Shown here piece after piece: positions 1-6,240 of a stretch of DNA of 7,639 nt (the stretch's first letter is position 1; each line of letters starts with the position of its first letter). The notes beneath the pieces were generated by a model, which was not told the origin of the DNA, did no database searches, and saw only the letters and a program-made list of their open reading frames with translations. The DNA lies in NCBI GenBank assembly GCA_002697405.1, contig NZVP01000019.1, positions 1-7,639 on the forward strand, written 5' to 3'. Position numbers and translations under genes: made by a program. Source of the stretch: Flammeovirgaceae bacterium. Its GTDB lineage: Bacteria > Bacteroidota > Bacteroidia > Cytophagales > MED-G16.

Positions 1-1
1 A

Positions 2-1306
2 GCTGGAATTATAGAAGAATTCTTTAACTATGACAACACTAGAGAAGTATTCCAAATGCGGCATAAGCTTATTTTCTCATTTTTTTTTATTAGTATCATT
101 GCATTCTATTTTTTAGCAAAGAATTTATTTAATGGTACAAATAAAGCAATTTTTTCCACTCTCATATATTCACTACATCCCAGAATCTTTGCACATTCAT
201 TTTTCAATCCTAAGGATATAATTTTTCTTTCTACAATTCCATTCATCCTTCTAGCAGCATTTAACTTTTTTAAAAAACAAAATAGTTATAATAAGATTTT
301 TCTTAGTATCAGTTTAGGCATTTCCATTTCTACAAGAATTGTAGGTCTTTATTTACCAATATTAATTATTACTTCATATTTTATTTTCAAGAAATTCGTA
401 CAAAATGGTAAACCCTTTAAACCAATCATCCATATTGTTCATTCAATTCAAATCTTATCTCAAGAGAATGTATTGAACTTTATAGAAATTACAGACAATT
501 CAAAAATCAATGCACTGGGAGGAAATAATATTTCTTTAGATCATGGTTATTTCTTCATCAATCCTTCACTAATTAAAGAACGATCTATATCAATAAATTA
601 TCTAAATTATATTTTAGATATAAACTCATCAAGTATTTTATTTTCAGATAGTTCTAACTTTTTAGGAAATTATGGAATTGGAATAAAATATTTTTCTCAT
701 GGAAAATTTGACGGTTACGATAACTTTGGTAATTACAACGGTGACTTCTATCCAAAAGAATACTTATTGACATTTAGTAAATCATATAAAATTTCAAAGT
801 TTTCAATAGGATCTAATTTAAAATACTTTTATTCAAAACTATATAATACTTCCAATTCTGGATTAATAATTGATTTAGGTGCAAATTTTACCCCTTATGT
901 GAATAAAGAATTTAATATTGCGATTGTATTTTCTAATATTGGATTTCTTTTAGGAGAAAATCAATTATTAATACCATCAAATATTAAAATTGGAACATCA
1001 TTTAAACCAGAATATATGCCTCTTAGATTTTCTTTAACTTATATGAATTCTCAGAAAAGTTATGAAAAAGAAAACTTTTCATTAGGTATAGAGGTTCTAT
1101 TATCAAAATATTTAAATATTATGTTAGGATATAATTTGAAAAATGATACTGGGTTTAAACTTAATAACCCTGATAAACTCAGAGGAATTTCCTATGGATT
1201 AGAATTAGTATTAAAAAGGTTTAAATTAAACTATTCTAGATTAATTTTGAATTCAATATCAAGTTCTAATAATATTTCGATTAACTATGAACTGAAAAGA
1301 AAGTAA
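2..1306 (+). CDS. porQ: In-frame join of a GT39-like membrane glycosyltransferase fragment to type IX secretion protein PorQ (5' partial)
   Basis: The frame is open from base 2 to TAA 1304-1306, so ATG 56 is an internal Met and the 5' end lies outside the window. Numbering from that Met, residues 1-112 have at least three hydrophobic segments and match the membrane region of Bacteroidota GT39 (dolichyl-phosphate-mannose type) proteins: D-x-x-R-E-V-F just before the Met, then HPRIFAHSFFNPKDI (41-55) and STRIVGLYLP (92-101). The rest of that enzyme is absent. From about 131 the protein reads as PorQ: SIQILSQENVLNF looks like the end of a signal peptide plus mature start, followed by NALGGNNIS (152-160), FINPSLI (167-173), GIGIKYFSHGKFDGYDNFGN (207-226) and repeated amphipathic beta strands to the end. 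PorQ is an outer-membrane protein of the PorU/V/Q/Z attachment complex that processes T9SS cargo. Having no own start or signal peptide, this PorQ could not reach the outer membrane as encoded. The family calls are strong; whether the join is real is uncertain. Confidence 0.75.
   Translation, partial: AGIIEEFFNYDNTREVFQMRHKLIFSFFFISIIAFYFLAKNLFNGTNKAIFSTLIYSLHPRIFAHSFFNPKDIIFLSTIPFILLAAFNFFKKQNSYNKIFLSISLGISISTRIVGLYLPILIITSYFIFKKFVQNGKPFKPIIHIVHSIQILSQENVLNFIEITDNSKINALGGNNISLDHGYFFINPSLIKERSISINYLNYILDINSSSILFSDSSNFLGNYGIGIKYFSHGKFDGYDNFGNYNGDFYPKEYLLTFSKSYKISKFSIGSNLKYFYSKLYNTSNSGLIIDLGANFTPYVNKEFNIAIVFSNIGFLLGENQLLIPSNIKIGTSFKPEYMPLRFSLTYMNSQKSYEKENFSLGIEVLLSKYLNIMLGYNLKNDTGFKLNNPDKLRGISYGLELVLKRFKLNYSRLILNSISSSNNISINYELKRK
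392..460 (+). other. Junction zone between GT39-like and PorQ segments
   Basis: GT39-type membrane sequence ends with a hydrophobic stretch and F-K-K (residues 111-113 counted from Met 56). PorQ-like sequence is recognisable from about residue 131. The 15-20 residues between include FKPIIHIVHS, which fits neither family clearly: it could be a cytoplasmic loop of the transferase or a badly eroded signal peptide with two His in the hydrophobic core. No stop codon or in-frame ATG lies in this zone. The only nearby ATG, at 405, is in another frame and reaches a stop after 23 codons. The breakpoint most probably lies within these bases, but I cannot place it exactly without intact homologues. Confidence 0.5.
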
Positions 1307-1308
1307 TT

Positions 1309-2700
1309 ATGGATATGGAAAAAATAAAGAATATGACTCCACAAGAAATTGTCACTCAACTGGATAAATATATTATTGGACAAGCTGAAGCAAAAAGAAA
1401 TGTAGCAATTGCTTTGAGAAATAGATGGAGAAGAATGAATGTTGATGGTGAAATTAAAAATGAAATAATACCTAATAATATTTTAATGATTGGAGCAACT
1501 GGTGTTGGTAAAACAGAAATAGCTAGAAGACTTGCTAAACTTTCAGATGCTCCATTTACAAAAGTTGAAGCATCTAAATTTACTGAGGTTGGATATGTTG
1601 GTAGAGATGTTGAAAGTATGGTAAGAGATCTTGTAGAACAATCAGTAAATCTTGTTAAACTAATAAAAAAAGAAGAAGTTAAACTAAAAGCTGAAGAGAG
1701 TGTCAATAATTTAATTTTAGATATATTAATTCCACCAATAAATAAAGTACAGTCCAATATTAATTTAAGTCTAGAAAAAAATAGCAATAAAGATGATAAG
1801 GAAATTAATGAGAAGACTAGAGATAAGTTTAAAGAAAAAATAATTAGTGGAGAGTTAGATGACAGAAAAATTGAAATAAATGTTCAAAAACCATCTAATT
1901 CTGGAATTGGAATGGTTGGAGGAGGAATGATGGATGAATCCTCAATGATTAATCTTCAAGATATGATTAGTAATATGATGCCGAAAAGAAATAAAAAAAG
2001 AAAAGTTTCAATCGGAGAAGCAAAAAAAATCCTTCTAGAAGCTGAGGTTTCAAAATTAATCGATATGGATGAAGTAAAGGAAGAAGCAATACAAAAAGCT
2101 GAAAATACAGGAATTATTTTTATAGATGAAATAGATAAAATTAGTGGAAACTCAAAAAAAGGTAGTGGACCAGACGTAAGTAGAGAAGGTGTACAAAGAG
2201 ATCTTTTACCTATTGTTGAAGGAACTTCAGTAACTACAAAATATGGTGTTATTAAAACAGATCATATACTATTTATTGCTGCAGGAGCTTTTCATTTATC
2301 TAAACCATCTGATTTAATTCCTGAATTACAAGGAAGATTTCCAATAAGAGTAGAACTAGATAACCTTACTCAAGAAGATTTTCTTAAAATATTAAGTGAA
2401 CCTAAAAACTCACTTACAAAACAATATACAGCATTAATCAAATCTGAAAATGTTGAAATAATTTTTAATAAAGACGCTTTAGAAGAAATTTCAAATAAAG
2501 CATTTATTATTAATTCAGAAATTGAAAATATAGGAGCTAGGAGACTTCACACAGTAATGAGTAAATTATTAAATGAAATTCTTTTTGATATTCCTGAAAA
2601 AATCGGACCTAATGCAAAAATTGTTATTACTAAAAAAATGGTCCAAGATAAATTAGATTCAATAACTCAAAATAAAGATTTGAGTGAATATATCTTATGA
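1309..2700 (+). CDS. hslU: HslU, ATPase/unfoldase subunit of the HslUV protease
   Basis: This is the AAA+ ring ATPase that recognises, unfolds and threads substrates into the HslV peptidase in the cytoplasm. The 463-residue protein looks complete. It has the N-terminal P-x-E-I-V-x-x-L-D-K-Y-I-I-G-Q motif (11-25), Walker A GATGVGKT (62-69, Lys68), the pore-loop GYVG (95-98), a family-specific I domain (about 110-245) holding a Gly/Met-rich loop near 199-208, Walker B IIFIDEID (269-276), arginine finger Arg343 in QGRFPIR, sensor-2 GARRLH (409-414) and the C-terminal L-S-E-Y-I-L tail that in this family docks into HslV. ATG 1309 is chosen because it is the first in-frame Met, 2 bases after the preceding stop; Met at 1315 or 1333 would also keep every motif. 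There is no clear ribosome site, as is common in Bacteroidota. Tight spacing suggests co-transcription with the upstream PorQ frame. hslV is not in the window. Confidence 0.97.
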   Translation: MDMEKIKNMTPQEIVTQLDKYIIGQAEAKRNVAIALRNRWRRMNVDGEIKNEIIPNNILMIGATGVGKTEIARRLAKLSDAPFTKVEASKFTEVGYVGRDVESMVRDLVEQSVNLVKLIKKEEVKLKAEESVNNLILDILIPPINKVQSNINLSLEKNSNKDDKEINEKTRDKFKEKIISGELDDRKIEINVQKPSNSGIGMVGGGMMDESSMINLQDMISNMMPKRNKKRKVSIGEAKKILLEAEVSKLIDMDEVKEEAIQKAENTGIIFIDEIDKISGNSKKGSGPDVSREGVQRDLLPIVEGTSVTTKYGVIKTDHILFIAAGAFHLSKPSDLIPELQGRFPIRVELDNLTQEDFLKILSEPKNSLTKQYTALIKSENVEIIFNKDALEEISNKAFIINSEIENIGARRLHTVMSKLLNEILFDIPEKIGPNAKIVITKKMVQDKLDSITQNKDLSEYIL

Positions 2701-2712
2701 TTTTAAATCTTT
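2674..2712. terminator. Possible bidirectional terminator hairpin at the convergent gene ends
   Basis: AAAGATTT at 2674-2681 is the exact reverse complement of AAATCTTT at 2705-2712. On the + transcript the stem can grow inward by three pairs (two of them G-U), leaving a loop of about 17 bases. It spans the stop codons of both convergent genes, where a shared terminator would be expected. The stem is pure A/T apart from one G-C pair and there is no long T tract on either side, so it is weak. Both arms also encode Lys-Asp-Leu near the ends of the two proteins, which could explain the dyad by chance. Confidence 0.2.
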
Positions 2713-3189
2713 TGGAAATTTTATAAGATCTAGTTCCAAATATTTAGGTGAGGTAATTTCATTCCAACTTTTAGAGTTAAGATTAAATATAGCTATGCCT
2801 GTTGTTGGTAAATTATATAATCTAATATTAGATAAATAATTAATCAAAGAGGTTAACCCAGGATTATGTCCAATTATCATTAGTTGATTTAACTTATTAT
2901 TTGTTTTTTTAATTTTATTTAAAATGATATCAGAATTAGCGTGATATAAGCTATCATCATATTTTATATCATTAATATTTATTTTTTTAATAAAAAATTT
3001 AGAGGTTAAAACTGTTCTATTTGATGAACTGGATAATAATAAGTCTATATCAGAAATTTTTTTTGATAAAAAATCAGACATCAAATTCCCATCATTAATT
3101 CCTCTATTATTAAGAGGTCTATCAAAGTCACTTAAATAAGGGTCTGACCAACTAGATTTACAATGCCTTACGATAATTAATTTTTTCAT
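2695..3189 (-). CDS. sixA: SixA-like histidine phosphatase (phosphoglycerate mutase-fold family)
   Basis: The 164-residue protein belongs to the small cytoplasmic histidine phosphatases annotated as phosphohistidine phosphatase SixA; the substrate here is unknown. Catalytic features are visible in order: Arg8-His9 in L-I-I-V-R-H-C-K-S-S-W (4-14; His9 would be the phosphorylated nucleophile), D-x-D-R-P-L-N-x-R-G (21-30), SSSSNRT (53-59) with phosphate-binding Arg58, L-Y-H-A (81-84), and GHNPGLT (107-113) with the second catalytic His108. P-T-T-G (128-131) and the S-W-x-E-I strand (141-145) are also typical of this subfamily. The usual small residue after Arg-His (Gly or Ala) is Cys here. It starts 6 bases after the GT9 stop, so the two are probably co-transcribed. 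Its TAA stop (2697-2695 on the minus strand) lies inside the last sense codon of hslU. SixA in E. coli acts on phosphorelay or phosphotransferase histidines, but nothing here shows such a partner. Confidence 0.88.
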   Translation of the reverse strand: MKKLIIVRHCKSSWSDPYLSDFDRPLNNRGINDGNLMSDFLSKKISDIDLLLSSSSNRTVLTSKFFIKKININDIKYDDSLYHANSDIILNKIKKTNNKLNQLMIIGHNPGLTSLINYLSNIRLYNLPTTGIAIFNLNSKSWNEITSPKYLELDLIKFPKDLKS

Positions 3190-3195
3190 AATAAT

Positions 3196-4176
3196 TTATT
3201 CAAACTTTATATCTATCATACATTTAAAATGTCCTGCTGGGCATTTAGATAAGCCTATTTTAGTACATGGTCTGCACTCTAATTTATTGTTTTGAATAAT
3301 AGAAAATGAGGCTTTGTATGGATAAAAACCCAAGTTTGGATGAGTTGAACCAAAAATTGAAATAATATTTTTGTTAAGAGCAGCAGCAATATGCATAAAA
3401 CCAGTATCATGGGTATAAACATTTTTAGAGAGTTTTAAAATTGATGCTGATTCCAAAATTGAAAGCTTTCCACAATAATTAAATATTTTGGTTTTTTTAT
3501 TAAGTTTATTGGGAACCTCTGAACTGCTAGAATAATTAAAAAAACTTTCTATTTCCTTACTAACTGCTATTTCACCCTTTCCCCCAATTAAAGCAATTGG
3601 ACCATTAATTTTATCACATAATTCTATTAATTTATTTAGTGGTAATCTTTTAGTGAAATGCTTAGCTCCAACTACAACTGCCGTAAAATTATTATTATTA
3701 ATTCCAGGTAATGATTTAACTTTTTTAAATGAATTATCATCCAAATAAAAATCTAAGCCCTCTTTATCATCATATATACCTAAACCTGATAAAGAATCTA
3801 TATATGATTTTGTTATATGATTTATTTTAAGTTGTATTTTAAAATTGGTAAACAACCATCTTTTGATAAACTGTTTTTTATAGGTATAAAATCGTTTTTT
3901 TAAACTGAATTTAATAAAGTTAGATCTCAAGTTATTATGCAGATCAATAATTAAATTATAATTTTCTTTTTTGAGATTTGACGTGACTTCAAATAAGTTA
4001 TCTTTAAATTCTATTACCTTATCAACATTTATATTATAATTATAAATAGAACTATAATCTTTTTTAGTAATGATATGTATTTCTGATTTAGGAAATTTTT
4101 TTTTGAGTAATCTAGGAACCGGGGTAGATAAAACTATATCCCCTAGAGAAGAAAACCTTATTATTAAAATTTTCAT
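3196..4176 (-). CDS. Glycosyltransferase family 9 (ADP-heptose:LPS heptosyltransferase-like)
   Basis: Family 9 enzymes move a sugar, classically ADP-heptose, onto the lipopolysaccharide core at the inner face of the inner membrane; in Bacteroidota the true sugar is usually unknown. From ATG 4176 the protein has 326 residues, a normal length. The N-terminal Rossmann half opens with MKILIIRFSSLGDIVLSTP, placing Asp13 where the catalytic Asp of E. coli WaaC sits. Then come DLHNNLRS (78-85), VGAKHFTKRLP (169-179, start of the donor-binding half) and HDTGFMHIAAAL (256-267), followed by STHPNLGFYPY. The C terminus carries Cys301, Cys304, Cys312, His316 and Cys319, spaced CX2CX7CX3HX2C, a cluster familiar in this family. 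The frame can be opened upstream to TTG 4227, but the 17 extra residues are not family-like and would overlap the divergent gene further. It is the first gene of a unit with the sixA-like gene. I leave the symbol blank because waaC/waaF/waaQ cannot be told apart. Confidence 0.92.
   Translation of the reverse strand: MKILIIRFSSLGDIVLSTPVPRLLKKKFPKSEIHIITKKDYSSIYNYNINVDKVIEFKDNLFEVTSNLKKENYNLIIDLHNNLRSNFIKFSLKKRFYTYKKQFIKRWLFTNFKIQLKINHITKSYIDSLSGLGIYDDKEGLDFYLDDNSFKKVKSLPGINNNNFTAVVVGAKHFTKRLPLNKLIELCDKINGPIALIGGKGEIAVSKEIESFFNYSSSSEVPNKLNKKTKIFNYCGKLSILESASILKLSKNVYTHDTGFMHIAAALNKNIISIFGSTHPNLGFYPYKASFSIIQNNKLECRPCTKIGLSKCPAGHFKCMIDIKFE
4163..4176. promoter_or_regulatory. Shared divergent start region, 14-base near-palindrome
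   Basis: ATTAAAATTTTCAT at 4163-4176 is a palindrome except for one mismatched pair (T4165 with C4174). Read on the minus strand it is the ATG-AAA-ATT-TTA start of the GT9 gene; read on the plus strand it is ATT-AAA-ATT-TTC, the apparent first codons of the secreted protein. A purine-rich AGAGAAGAA lies at 4145-4153, about 10 bases before ATT 4163, and could serve as a ribosome site for the plus gene. Any promoter for each gene must lie inside the coding region of the other; I could not identify one by eye. Confidence 0.45.
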
Positions 4177-5659
4177 TTTATTACTATTTATTTTAATTCC
4201 ATTTAAAAGTTTAAAATCCGAAAGCAATTTAGACAGTATAATTTACCAAAAAAAACGAATTCAATTTGAAATAAAAGAATTGGATAGAAACTTTTATACT
4301 AAGTCAAATAAAAATAATATTCTTGTTATAAAAGATATTGAAACTGGCAAAAATCTAAATTGGGAAATAAAAATTTTTGACCGTGGTCTAGATTTACTTC
4401 AAGACACAATATTTGAATTAGACAGATCATATTCAATAAATAAAATTTACTCTGAAAATGAAAACTATAAAATACTTTTTAAGAAAAATTACTCGAATGA
4501 AAAAGAATATTTATACCTATTCTATAATACAAACTCTAACAAAATTGAATTTAAAGAAATTAAACTACCATTAAGTATAAGAATAAGTAATGTTCTTTTT
4601 TATAAGGGATCAATTGTATTTTATGGTAATCTTAAAAATGGAAAAAGTTTAATTGGGATTTATAATCTAATTACTAATCAATTAAATAATATTTATGAGT
4701 ATTTATATTATGACAATGATATAATTAATATTTTCAAGCAAGACTTTAAATCATTTTATGTTTTAATTTCAAATAAAGGTAAGAATGGATTCGATTTAAT
4801 AGAAAGAAAAATTTATGATTTAAATGGTGATATAATAAATTCTCACATTATTGATTCTGAAAATCATTCAATAATTGAATCAAAAATATATAGTGAAAAT
4901 AATAAAGATATTTACCTATCATTATTAGGTAATAAGAATTCTAAAGAATCAATTGGGATTCAATTAAATTTAGTTGAAAATGATATTTCAAAGTTTAAAA
5001 AAGAAATTTACTTTTTAGAAATCAAATCTATCTCTAATTTTTTCATAGAATTTAAAAAAGAGATAAAAAGAAAAATTAAAAAACAGGATATTAAAAAAAT
5101 AAAATTAGGTTATGAGTTCTATCTTGATACATTATTCATTTTAAATAATGAGATTCATTTTTCAGCAGAAAGCATTAAACCAAACTTCAATAATGATGGG
5201 TTTAGTAATTACTCCTACATGCCTTTTTATAATACATATTCTGGGACCTATGATAATAAAATCAATCCAAAATTTGGTGGATATACCCATGATATAAATT
5301 TTTATATAAAAATGAATAATGAAGGAAATTTAATATCAAGTTCAATATCTCCTATAAAAAATCTTAATACCTTTTATAAAAACCCATATAAAAATTACAT
5401 TACTAAAGAGAAGAATTTGATTGAGTTTTATGTTAATAAAGGAATTATTAATATTAGAGATAAAGTTTTTGAATCTAACTTTTATATAGAATCCTCCATA
5501 AATTTAGAAAGTAGTGATGATGATTTAATAATTAAAACTGAGACAAACCCAGAAGGAACAAATCATTGGTATGATGACAATTATTATTCTTATGGTGTAC
5601 AAAGAATTAAAAAAAAGAAAAGAGTTTTTTTTATATCTAATTTTGAAATTAATAGATAG
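4163..5659 (+). CDS. Unrecognised secreted protein, probable non-ATG (ATT) start
   Basis: I do not recognise a functional family. From ATT 4163 the product has 498 residues and begins MKIFILLLFILIPFKSLKS, a convincing signal peptide with likely cleavage near residues 19-21 and no lipobox Cys, so it should be periplasmic or outer-membrane associated rather than a lipoprotein. The remainder is rich in Asn, Lys, Ile and Tyr, with many short alternating strands (for example near G-N-L-K-N-G-K-S-L-I-G-I-Y-N-L) that suggest a beta-propeller or other beta-rich fold. It has an aromatic, Gly/Asn-rich patch around 345-375 (Y-M-P-F-Y-N-T-Y-S-G) and a C-terminal W-Y-D-D-N-Y-Y-S-Y-G-V-Q-R-I-K motif then a basic run, which resembles, from memory, uncharacterised Bacteroidota proteins. 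The frame can be opened back to ATG 4070, but those 31 residues lie antisense to the conserved GT9 N terminus and precede the signal peptide. No in-frame ATG lies between 4070 and 5219. The frame is certain, the start is not. Confidence 0.75.
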   Translation: MKIFILLLFILIPFKSLKSESNLDSIIYQKKRIQFEIKELDRNFYTKSNKNNILVIKDIETGKNLNWEIKIFDRGLDLLQDTIFELDRSYSINKIYSENENYKILFKKNYSNEKEYLYLFYNTNSNKIEFKEIKLPLSIRISNVLFYKGSIVFYGNLKNGKSLIGIYNLITNQLNNIYEYLYYDNDIINIFKQDFKSFYVLISNKGKNGFDLIERKIYDLNGDIINSHIIDSENHSIIESKIYSENNKDIYLSLLGNKNSKESIGIQLNLVENDISKFKKEIYFLEIKSISNFFIEFKKEIKRKIKKQDIKKIKLGYEFYLDTLFILNNEIHFSAESIKPNFNNDGFSNYSYMPFYNTYSGTYDNKINPKFGGYTHDINFYIKMNNEGNLISSSISPIKNLNTFYKNPYKNYITKEKNLIEFYVNKGIINIRDKVFESNFYIESSINLESSDDDLIIKTETNPEGTNHWYDDNYYSYGVQRIKKKKRVFFISNFEINR

Positions 5660-5700
5660 ATATCAAGTTATTTCTAAATACAATTTATATTTGTAAATAA
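5660..5700 (+). promoter_or_regulatory. Short intergenic gap with Bacteroidota -7-like promoter element before pyrR
   Basis: TATATTTG at 5686-5693 matches the Bacteroidota -7 consensus TAnnTTTG. A start site about 5-8 bases downstream would put the first transcribed base at or just before ATG 5701, giving a leaderless or nearly leaderless message. No TTG/TTTG -33 box sits at the expected distance of about 19 bases, so the match could be chance in AT-rich DNA. Apart from a 5-base dyad (5679-5683 with 5691-5695), nothing else is visible in the gap. Confidence 0.35.
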
Positions 5701-6240
5701 ATGACGAATAAATCTCGATTGTTTAATAAAGAAAGATTAGAAATAACAATCAATCGTCTTTGTCATCAGTTAATAGAAAATCATAATAATTTTGAAAACA
5801 CTGTTCTAATTGGTCTTCAACCAAGAGGTATTTATTTTTTAGATAGAATAAAAAAAAATATTAATAAAATTCTTAAAAAAGAAATTGAAACTGGTATTCT
5901 GGATACTACTTTTTATAGAGATGATTTTAGATCAAATGAAATACCACAAGCTAGAGAAACTTTTATTCCATTTTTAGTTGATGATAAAAATGTTGTAATA
6001 ATTGATGATGTCTTATTCACCGGAAGAACTGTACGTTCAGCAATGGAAGGAATTATGAATTTTGGAAGACCTCAAAAAATTGAACTTCTTGTATTAATTG
6101 ATAGAAAATATACTAGAGATATTCCCGTAGAGCCAACTTATTGTGGCATCAAAATAAATACAATAACATCAGATAGGATTGAAGTTAATTTAGCTGAACA
6201 AGGCTTTGATAATGATAATATATGGATAATTAATAAATAG
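5701..6240 (+). CDS. pyrR: PyrR, pyrimidine operon regulator / uracil phosphoribosyltransferase-like protein
   Basis: This 179-residue protein is a type I phosphoribosyltransferase-fold member of the PyrR family, which in Bacillus both binds pyr mRNA in a uridine-nucleotide-dependent way and has weak uracil phosphoribosyltransferase activity. Key features are G-L-Q-P-R-G-I-Y (38-45), the TTFYRDD loop (69-75), the PRPP-binding signature VVIIDDVLFTGRT (98-110; acidic pair Asp102-Asp103), GRPQKIEL (122-129) and V-L-I-D-R (131-135). Length matches the family. The segment after D-R reads K-Y-T-R-D-I-P where the B. subtilis protein, as I recall it, has G-H-R-E-L-P, so RNA-contacting residues may differ (inference). 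ATG 5701 follows a 41-base gap with a possible promoter, and its TAG stop directly abuts the pyrB ATG, so the two are very likely translated from one message. No attenuator-like leader is present. Confidence 0.94.
   Translation: MTNKSRLFNKERLEITINRLCHQLIENHNNFENTVLIGLQPRGIYFLDRIKKNINKILKKEIETGILDTTFYRDDFRSNEIPQARETFIPFLVDDKNVVIIDDVLFTGRTVRSAMEGIMNFGRPQKIELLVLIDRKYTRDIPVEPTYCGIKINTITSDRIEVNLAEQGFDNDNIWIINK

Noticed and set aside
405..476. ATG 405 as a possible separate start for porQ
   Set aside because: It lies in another frame and ends at a stop after 23 codons, and its product has no signal-peptide character.
1356..1787. 143-codon open frame on the minus strand inside hslU
   Set aside because: It is antisense to conserved HslU motifs, including Walker A and the pore loop, and its product shows no family resemblance. 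AT-rich genes commonly give such shadow frames.
4070..4162. ATG 4070 as the start of the secreted protein
   Set aside because: The 31 residues it adds are the antisense of the conserved GT9 N terminus, and they would bury the signal peptide. I kept it only as an alternative to the ATT start.
4177..4227. 17-residue upstream extension of the GT9 gene from TTG 4227
   Set aside because: The extension is not family-like, needs a TTG start and would overlap the signal peptide region of the divergent gene. ATG 4176 places Asp13 exactly as in E. coli WaaC.
5679..5695. Small TACAA/TTGTA dyad before pyrR as an operator or attenuator
   Set aside because: A 5-base A/T-rich stem with a 7-base loop is expected by chance at this composition, and no T tract or alternative pairing accompanies it.
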